Part shown: positions 58,856-64,000 of the stretch, in pieces
Numbering within the stretch: the stretch's first letter is position 1
Layout of the letters: every line of letters begins with the position of its first letter
Origin: Gordonia bronchialis DSM 43247
Lineage (GTDB): Bacteria > Actinomycetota > Actinomycetes > Mycobacteriales > Mycobacteriaceae
Assembly: GCF_000024785.1 (NCBI RefSeq)
Contig: NC_013441.1
Span: forward strand, 2,108,001-2,172,000
Length of the DNA: 64,000 nucleotides
Direction of reading: 5' to 3'
Position numbers and translations under genes: made by a program
Notes under the pieces: generated by a model
What the model saw: the letters and a program-made list of their open reading frames with translations, nothing else
What the model was told of the DNA's origin: nothing
Databases searched by the model: none

Positions 58856-59962
58856 TCAGAATCTCGGCGGCATCTCGAGGCCGTTGGGCAGCGAACCCGG
58901 TGCGGTCGTCACCGGATGCGGGGGAGCGGGGACGGCCACCACGTTTCCGCTTCCCACGCCGCGGACGATCTGCTTGGGCCGGAACCACATTCGCCCGGCG
59001 CGGGTACGGTCGCGGAGCGCTGCGGCCCGCCAGGTCAACACCGGGTGCGTGGCCATCGCATTGACGACGAAGGTGAAGAATCCGCGTTCATGGGTGGCGC
59101 GGTCGGCGAACTGGTCGAAGTCGACCGCCGACAGCATGTACTTGCCCGACGCGAGCACCCCGATCGCCCCCGGGGCGCCGGAGGGCTGGGTGTAATAGCC
59201 GTGGTTGTCGGCCGTGTACTCCTGCGCCCGTGAGAGGGCCGACCCGAGAACGGGGATGTTCATCCCCAGGATGGTCGACAGCTGACGCCAGTACGACGTG
59301 TGCCCGGCAGCGATATGCCCCACCTCGTGACCGATGATGAATCGCAGGGCTTCCGGGTCACGCGCCGCGCCACCGATCTCGAACAGATCGGAGTAGACCA
59401 CCACGAATCGCCGGAACCCGTGGCCGGACGCGAACGCGTTGATCGCCCCGTTGCCGAGCACCACGTAGGCATCCGGGACGTATTCGAGTCCGTAGCGTGC
59501 GGCTGCCTCCACCACCATCCGATACCCCTCGGTGAACTGGGTCGGCGTCATCTGCACACCGTTCACGCGCGGGGTCGCATAGGTGATGCCACGCAGCAGG
59601 AACAGGATCAGTGGGAACGCCAGCACACCAAGGAACACCTGGTTGATCGTGCCGAGCGTGACGAGCAGCACGATGACGGCGTAGATGCCCAGTGTCGCCA
59701 GAATCACGATGACGAGCATCGGGATCTCCCAGGGATGCCGGTGCGGACGACCCGCATACCGGGCGGGAACCAGCCACTGCCGGTTCGGATTCGCCGGCGG
59801 CGGCGGACCGGCATCGGCGACCCCGGGGACATTGGGGATGGGCGACGGGGCCGACGGAGACGTCGATGCCGTGGCCTGGACAGCGGCATTCTGGGCAGCC
59901 GGGTTCTGGGGGAACGGAGACTGGGGGAACGAAGACTGGGGGATCGGAGACTGGGCGTCCAC
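58856..59962 (-). CDS. M48-family membrane metalloprotease
   Basis: A 368-residue M48 peptidase (HtpX/Ste24 fold). A Pro/Gln-rich N-terminal tail (about 1-65) includes three imperfect SPFPQ-type pentapeptide repeats. Two membrane segments (about 80-105 and 108-130) follow. The catalytic motif HEVGH is at 212-216, and the downstream Glu is in EYTAD. It probably degrades or processes membrane proteins. The start is ATG 59962, divergent from rpiB with a 22-base gap. Confidence 0.9.
   Translation of the reverse strand: MDAQSPIPQSSFPQSPFPQNPAAQNAAVQATASTSPSAPSPIPNVPGVADAGPPPPANPNRQWLVPARYAGRPHRHPWEIPMLVIVILATLGIYAVIVLLVTLGTINQVFLGVLAFPLILFLLRGITYATPRVNGVQMTPTQFTEGYRMVVEAAARYGLEYVPDAYVVLGNGAINAFASGHGFRRFVVVYSDLFEIGGAARDPEALRFIIGHEVGHIAAGHTSYWRQLSTILGMNIPVLGSALSRAQEYTADNHGYYTQPSGAPGAIGVLASGKYMLSAVDFDQFADRATHERGFFTFVVNAMATHPVLTWRAAALRDRTRAGRMWFRPKQIVRGVGSGNVVAVPAPPHPVTTAPGSLPNGLEMPPRF
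59906..59955. repeat. 15-bp tandem repeat in the 5' end of the M48 gene
   Basis: Three 15-bp units (59906-59920, 59921-59935, 59936-59950; CTGGGGGAACGGAGA and variants) plus a partial unit. They encode the SPFPQ-like repeats in the N-terminal tail of the protease. Confidence 0.85.
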
Positions 59963-59972
59963 GAGACCAATC

Positions 59973-59978
59973 TATAGT
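59973..59978 (+). promoter_or_regulatory. -10 element for a leaderless rpiB transcript
   Basis: TATAGT is followed by six bases and the ATG at 59985; no ribosome site is present. The element also lies inside the 22-base gap from the divergent M48 gene. Confidence 0.5.
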
Positions 59979-59984
59979 GACGCC

Positions 59985-60458
59985 ATGCGTGTTTACCTGG
60001 GTGCCGACCATGCCGGTTTCGAACGGAAGAACCAGATCGCCGAACATCTCGAGGCCGCTGGACACGAGGTCGTCGACTGCGGAGCCCACGAGTATGACGC
60101 CGACGACGACTACCCGGCGTTCTGCATCGACGCCGCCCGGCGGACGGTCGCCGACCCGGGCAGCCTGGGCATCGTCCTCGGCGGCAGCGGCAACGGAGAA
60201 CAGATCGCGGCCAACAAGGTGCACGGTGCGCGATGCGCACTGGCATGGAGTGTGGAGACCGCCCAGCTGGCGCGCCAGCACAACAACGCGCAGCTGATCG
60301 GCATCGGCGGCCGCATGCACAGCCGCGAGGAGGCGCTGGCCATCGTCGACGCCTTCATCGCCACCCCGTGGTCGGAGGAACCGCGCCACCAGCGGCGTAT
60401 CGACATCCTCGCCGAGTACGAGCGCACCGGTCAGGCGCCACCCGTTCCGGGCGCCTGA
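59985..60458 (+). CDS. rpiB: Ribose-5-phosphate isomerase B
   Basis: A 157-residue RpiB interconverting ribose-5-P and ribulose-5-P in the pentose phosphate pathway. It has GADHAGFERK, the VLGGSGNGEQIAANK anion-hole loop, the ARCALAWS block and HNNAQLIGIGGRM. The family-typical Cys of some RpiB enzymes is replaced here by Ser in GGSGNG, as in actinobacterial members. It is followed after 31 bases by the glycosylase gene. Confidence 0.95.
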   Translation: MRVYLGADHAGFERKNQIAEHLEAAGHEVVDCGAHEYDADDDYPAFCIDAARRTVADPGSLGIVLGGSGNGEQIAANKVHGARCALAWSVETAQLARQHNNAQLIGIGGRMHSREEALAIVDAFIATPWSEEPRHQRRIDILAEYERTGQAPPVPGA

Positions 60459-60489
60459 CATGCCCGCCAATCACGGTAGGAACCGCTGA

Positions 60490-61293
60490 GTGCCCGAAGG
60501 GCACACGCTGCACCGCCTCGCCCGGCGTCACACCCGGCTTCTGGGTGGGCGACGCGTCACCGTCAACAGCCCGCAGGGCCGCTTCGCCGACGGAGCCGCA
60601 GCGGTCGACGGGATGACCTTCGGCAGAGCCGACGCGTGGGGCAAACACCTGGTGCATCGCTACCGTGACGGCCGGCGGGAACAACTGATCCACATTCATC
60701 TGGGTCTCTACGGCGCGTTCACCGAGGCGCCGGTGCCGATGGACGATCCGGTGGGACAGGTCAGGTTACGGATCGAATCCGACGAGATCGGCATCGACCT
60801 GCGCGGACCGACCGCCTGCGAACTGTACGGCCCGGCCGACCTCGAGGCCCTCGTCGCACGACTGGGACCCGACCCGCTCCGGCGCGACGCGAAGCCGGTA
60901 GATGCCTGGACGGCGATCCGTTCCTCACGCCGTCCGATCGGGGCGTTGTTGATGGACCAGAAGGTCGTCGCCGGTGTCGGCAACGTCTATCGCGCCGAGG
61001 TGCTCTTCCGGGCCGGGATCGACCCGATGCGCCCGGGCACCATCATCACCCGTGCCGAGTTCGACGGCCTCTGGGCCGATCTGGTGGACCTGATGCGCAT
61101 CGGCGTCCGTCGCGGGCGCATTCACGTGATGCGGCCCGACGACGACCACGGCGCACCGTCGTATGCGCCGGATCGTCCGCGCACCTACGTTTATCGTCGA
61201 GCGGGTGAGGCGTGCCGGATCTGCGGGACGCCTGTGCTGATCGCCGAACTCGAAGCACGCAAACTGTATTGGTGCCCGGTCTGTCAGACCTGA
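60490..61293 (+). CDS. nei: Formamidopyrimidine/endonuclease VIII-type DNA glycosylase
   Basis: A 267-residue Fpg/Nei-family glycosylase/AP lyase that removes oxidised bases. Pro2 and Glu3 (PEGHT) are the catalytic pair after removal of Met; GTG 60490 is the start. The H2TH helix is marked by GALLMDQKVVAGVGNVYRAE, and the C-terminal zinc finger has CRICGTP and WCPVC. Proteins of this position in mycobacteria (Rv2464c) are classed as Nei1. Confidence 0.9.
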   Translation: MPEGHTLHRLARRHTRLLGGRRVTVNSPQGRFADGAAAVDGMTFGRADAWGKHLVHRYRDGRREQLIHIHLGLYGAFTEAPVPMDDPVGQVRLRIESDEIGIDLRGPTACELYGPADLEALVARLGPDPLRRDAKPVDAWTAIRSSRRPIGALLMDQKVVAGVGNVYRAEVLFRAGIDPMRPGTIITRAEFDGLWADLVDLMRIGVRRGRIHVMRPDDDHGAPSYAPDRPRTYVYRRAGEACRICGTPVLIAELEARKLYWCPVCQT

Positions 61294-61357
61294 TCGAAGC
61301 CGGATGGCCGAAGTGACTGGCGCTCAGACGTTTCCGACGCTCCGGGAAGTGCGAGCC

Positions 61358-61507
61358 TCAGGAGGCTTCGGCGCGCTGCGCCATCACGAGCAGCTCGTCA
61401 CGCTGGGTCCGGCTCGGGACGCGCGCGATGTCCGCGTAGAGGCGACGCTGATCGTTGCGAAGGATATCGGTGGAGAGAAGACGGGCACGAACTCGTGCGA
61501 GTGACAT
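61358..61507 (-). CDS. Small basic hypothetical protein (49 aa)
   Basis: A 49-residue Arg/Leu-rich protein starting MSLARVRARLLSTDILRNDQ and predicted mostly helical. AGGAG lies about 11 bases before ATG 61507. Arginine-rich composition, helical periodicity and a ribosome site support a real gene. It resembles other tiny actinobacterial proteins but I cannot name a function. Confidence 0.55.
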   Translation of the reverse strand: MSLARVRARLLSTDILRNDQRRLYADIARVPSRTQRDELLVMAQRAEAS

Positions 61508-61672
61508 GATGGGTAACGCTCCTGAGTGTTTTTGTTTACCACTCAATTGTTCGCGTCGCCGTCGAGTTAATCAACCGGATTCGGGGTGATCTCCCTTACC
61601 ACAGTCGGCTTCCTCAGGGAACCCTCAGCGGCTGTGAGGTGCTCTCTCACCATCGCTGATCATGATGGTGGC

Positions 61673-62647
61673 ATGGCACTCGAAACGGTGTGCGCCGACT
61701 CCGGACCCGACTCGTGGTCGCAGTCCGAAGACGTTGTCAACCAAGCGAATTCGTTCTCCCCGGTGACAGCAATGTTTGTCGGCGGCACCGGCGAGTCCTT
61801 TGCCGGCGACCAACGCACCACACCGACGGGGCTTCTCGCGACGGTGTCCGACGCACTCGACGGCCGCTTCGACTGCCGCTGGATCGGCTACCCGGCGAGT
61901 TACGGTCCCGCGCCGCGGCGCGACGGGATGAGCTTCACGCAGAGCGTCGCGATCGGCGTCGACACGCTGCGCGCGGCCATCGCCGGCAGTACCGGTCCGC
62001 TGACGCTGGTCGGCTACTCCCAGGGGGCCGTGGTGATTCGCACCGCGTTGCATCAGATGTGGATCGAAGAGGACCCGGCGTTGTCGCGGATCGTCGCCGC
62101 CGGTTTCGTCGCCGACCCGCATCAGCCGCCGGGTGCGGTTGCCGGATGTACCGGCTGGGGTGTCGCCGGACCGGGACCCCAACTGCCGCCAAGACTTCCG
62201 GTGCGCTGGGTCGGTGCCGCCGACGACGTCATCTGCAACGCCGACGCGGATTCGCTGGTCCGCGACATTGCTGACCTCACCGCCACGATTTCCCTGACCC
62301 GGCTGGGTGATTGGCTGCAGAGCACCTGGCATGTGGTGCGGACCAACGCTTTTCAGAACGCGGGACAAACCGCCGTCAAACCCTCGCAGTGGCGCAGGGA
62401 CATCGGTCGGCTGTGGGCGGCCTGGCATGCGGTCCGGTGTTATCTGCCGAGCACCATCGTCGTCGGGGGACTGGTGATCCGGAACGCGATCGGTGGCCGT
62501 CACACCTCCTACCGGGCCGAACCCTACCGCTCACGATCGGTCACCGATCCGGTGTCCACCGGCTGCGAGGTGATCGCCTCCTGGCTGCAGGTGCAGGTCA
62601 CCTTTGCCGGTATCGACGGTCTCGACGAGCCGGGAACCGCGGCCTGA
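61673..62647 (+). CDS. Cutinase/PE-PPE/lysin-B-like alpha/beta hydrolase
   Basis: A 324-residue hydrolase. GYSQGA has nucleophile Ser116, and MFVGGTGESFAG and WIGYPASYGP blocks match the cutinase/PE-PPE/LysB-type serine hydrolases of mycolate-producing hosts and their phages. There is no signal peptide, unlike secreted cutinases; lysin B enzymes of phages share this feature. The substrate could be mycolyl esters or short-chain esters. No phage genes are seen nearby. The start is ATG 61673 with GGTGG upstream. Confidence 0.75.
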   Translation: MALETVCADSGPDSWSQSEDVVNQANSFSPVTAMFVGGTGESFAGDQRTTPTGLLATVSDALDGRFDCRWIGYPASYGPAPRRDGMSFTQSVAIGVDTLRAAIAGSTGPLTLVGYSQGAVVIRTALHQMWIEEDPALSRIVAAGFVADPHQPPGAVAGCTGWGVAGPGPQLPPRLPVRWVGAADDVICNADADSLVRDIADLTATISLTRLGDWLQSTWHVVRTNAFQNAGQTAVKPSQWRRDIGRLWAAWHAVRCYLPSTIVVGGLVIRNAIGGRHTSYRAEPYRSRSVTDPVSTGCEVIASWLQVQVTFAGIDGLDEPGTAA

Positions 62648-62714
62648 GCCGACCTCCGCGAGTCCGGCACCCCAGCCGCGGTACACCCACCAGGCTCCTC
62701 GTCGCCCACAGACG

Positions 62715-62749
62715 ACGGTAGGGCGGCCGCTGTGCGACCGCCCTACCGT
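62715..62749. terminator. Terminator-like hairpin between the hydrolase and ldt genes
   Basis: A perfect 12-bp stem (ACGGTAGGGCGG with CCGCCCTACCGT) around an 11-base loop, located between convergent stops. It may act in both directions. Confidence 0.6.
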
Positions 62750-62775
62750 GTGAACTCCTCTTGCTCGGTGTCGGC

Positions 62776-63462
62776 TTACGTGCCGGTGTAGCGACCACCC
62801 ACGGTGCCGCGCACCACGATCGGGGTGTCACGCGGGATGTTATTGAACACCCACTGTCCGTTGGCGGTGCTCACGTTGATGCAGCCGTGGCTCACGTTGC
62901 TACGTCCCTGCTGCGCCACCGACCACGGAGCGGCATGGATGAAGATGCCGTCCCAGGACATGCGCGTCGCGTACTCGACGTAGGTGCGGTACCCCTCGGC
63001 GGAGTCGACCGGGACACCGTACGTGGACGAGTCCATGTACATGTCGCGGTACTTCTCCTTGGTGTGGTAAACGCCGTTGGGCGTGGGGTGAGCTGCCGAA
63101 CCCATCGAGATGGGCATCGTCTTCACCACGCGTCCGTTGTGCCACCAGGTGATCTTGTGGCTCGCGTCATCGGCCAGAGCGATCCAGCCGGTCGAGGTCT
63201 TCACATTCGGGATGGCCGGGTCGGCGGGCGTCGTCGAGGTCGACGACGGCGGCTTCGGCTTGCTCGGCTTGGGCGTGCTCGGCAACCCCGGGATGTTGAG
63301 ACCATCCGGGATGTTGACCGGCGGAAGGCCGGGGATGACCGTCACGGGAGCCGCCGAGGCGATGCCAGGAAGGGTGAGCGCCAAGGCGACCACACCGATG
63401 AGCACGGCCATCAGTCGTCGGGCCTGCCCACGTCGGGCTCGGCGAGAGGGCTTGTTCAGCAC
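62776..63462 (-). CDS. Secreted L,D-transpeptidase (YkuD), third copy
   Basis: A 228-residue exported L,D-transpeptidase. A basic n-region and hydrophobic core (about 16-37, ending SAAPV) form a Sec signal, followed by a Pro/Ser/Thr linker (about 45-85) and the YkuD domain with SHGCINV (Cys194). It lacks the lipobox and the Ig domains of the two larger copies. The start is GTG 63462. It cross-links or modifies peptidoglycan; the short form may resemble LdtMt1-like enzymes. Confidence 0.9.
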   Translation of the reverse strand: MLNKPSRRARRGQARRLMAVLIGVVALALTLPGIASAAPVTVIPGLPPVNIPDGLNIPGLPSTPKPSKPKPPSSTSTTPADPAIPNVKTSTGWIALADDASHKITWWHNGRVVKTMPISMGSAAHPTPNGVYHTKEKYRDMYMDSSTYGVPVDSAEGYRTYVEYATRMSWDGIFIHAAPWSVAQQGRSNVSHGCINVSTANGQWVFNNIPRDTPIVVRGTVGGRYTGT

Positions 63463-63631
63463 TGAGTTCGTACCTTCGGTTCGGGATGATTGTCTAGCGC
63501 ATTCCCCCCGGAAGGCGCGAACCCATCGTTACACAACTGTTGCCATCGGTCCAAAGGTCGGCAGAGCGCCGACGGACCTGATGATCGCGAATCGCCGGTA
63601 CGGGTTGGTAAAAGCAATGGTGGCGCATGCG

Positions 63632-63671
63632 GGCCGCCGCATGTGTGACGGTTGTCACACATGCGGCGGCC
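63632..63671. terminator. Perfect 18-bp inverted repeat, probable terminator of the lipase gene
   Basis: Arms 63632-63649 and 63654-63671 are exact reverse complements around GGTT. The hairpin starts 38 bases downstream of the lipase stop on the minus strand, before the ldt gene. No T-run follows. Confidence 0.5.
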
Positions 63672-63709
63672 GGGTACGGATGTCCGCTTTGCGGGGGAGG
63701 TGTCGGGCC

Positions 63710-64000
63710 TCAGCAGTTGCTGGGCGCCGGCAACCCGTTGAAGCGGTCGGTCAGATAGGCAAAAGCGGGCAACAGGCCGATCACCGCCGCACTGAGGTGA
63801 TCGGGTGACGGGGTGGACAGCCGCTGGACCCGCACCCCGGCGCGGCAGTAGCGCCCGAGGGTGTAGTCGATCGACGACACCGGGATCAGCACGTCGGTCG
63901 GGCTGTGCCACTCGAAGACCGGCGTCTTCGGGATCCCCCGGGTAGAGCGAGAGGCTGTTCTCCTCGACCACCCTGCGCGCCTTCGGGTCGTCGAAGATGG
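63710..64000 (-). pseudogene. Secretory lipase family, C-terminal part with apparent frameshift (5' end outside window)
   Basis: The C-terminus ends AYLTDRFNGLPAPSNC, typical of the LIP-type secretory lipases, with catalytic His in PSPDHLS and Asp in the HSPTDVL loop. In the upstream part the frame reads IFDDPKARRVVEENSLSLYP and then shifts. Removing one C of CCCCC (63934-63938) yields YPGIPKTPVFEWHSPTDVLI, the expected continuation. The gene runs off the right edge. Either the gene is broken or this homopolymer was miscalled. Confidence 0.8.

Noticed and set aside
61304..61504. 66-codon plus-strand frame opposite the 49-residue gene
   Set aside because: No motif or ribosome site; the minus-strand frame is the better-supported one.

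Overview
The window is GC-rich actinobacterial DNA from a mycolic-acid-producing member of the Mycobacteriales. Gordonia is my best guess, but no rRNA marker is present to settle the genus. The case rests on a multidomain type I fatty acid synthase followed directly by acpS, a gene matching mycolate reductase (CmrA), several L,D-transpeptidases, a mycothiol-linked DsbA-like reductase and a group II truncated haemoglobin. As I recall the gene order, two blocks run parallel to Mycobacterium tuberculosis: 1-10.4 kb plus 24.1-27.2 kb resemble Rv2524c (fas) to Rv2509 (cmrA), and 38.9-61.3 kb resembles Rv2478c (ssb-like) to Rv2464c (nei).

Layout. 1-10.4 kb: 3' end of fas, acpS, a TetR gene, bcp, a DUF3618 membrane protein and two lipoprotein L,D-transpeptidases on either side of tRNA-Lys(CTT). 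10.5-13.3 kb: an acyl-CoA dehydrogenase with an apparent frameshift and a secreted DUF4185 protein. 13.3-17.4 kb: a tightly overlapping minus-strand operon of FAD amine oxidase, TetR and neutral ceramidase. 17.6-19.7 kb: a TetR/MFS efflux pair behind a near-perfect 30-bp palindrome. 19.8-23.8 kb: a secreted hydrolase, a DUF3263-like small protein and an ECF sigma/YCII pair. 23.9-27.7 kb: tRNA-His, orn, a DUF853 ATPase, cmrA and a Ddn-like F420 protein. 27.8-32.8 kb: padR-fadH, then an nsrR-hmp-membrane-protein operon with a visible NsrR-like operator. 32.9-38.7 kb: a frameshifted NCS2 permease, a DUF1023 hydrolase with a small helical partner, tRNA-Arg(TCT) beside a tandem repeat, and a CopD/CtaG membrane protein. 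38.9-47.3 kb: SSB paralogue, ettA, giant NAD-glutamate dehydrogenase, thioesterase and a conserved protein. 47.3-51.5 kb: alpha-glucosidase with an acidic N-terminal extension, glbO, an HNH protein and two small coupled genes. 51.6-55.6 kb: a C4-dicarboxylate transporter divergent from a CitA/DcuS-type two-component system. 55.6-61.3 kb: pepN, DsbA-like reductase, M48 protease, rpiB and an Fpg/Nei glycosylase. 61.3-64 kb: a tiny basic protein, a cutinase/lysin-B-like hydrolase, a third L,D-transpeptidase and the end of a lipase gene.

Functional themes are cell-envelope building (FAS-I, AcpS, CmrA, three Ldts), lipid turnover (acyl-CoA dehydrogenase, FadH, ceramidase, lipase), NO and peroxide defence (NsrR, Hmp, GlbO, Bcp, DsbA-like reductase) and central metabolism (Gdh, RpiB, AglA, DctA). 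Most genes are conserved core or lineage-accessory genes. I see no CRISPR array, insertion sequence or defence island.

Two patterns deserve attention. Three genes (acyl-CoA dehydrogenase, NCS2 permease, lipase) each carry one extra base in a short homopolymer or doublet that breaks an otherwise intact frame, which looks more like residual assembly error than real decay. Several conserved genes (orn, cmrA, the CopD/CtaG gene, gdh, rpiB) have a TAnnnT -10 element 6-7 bases before the start codon, suggesting leaderless mRNAs.
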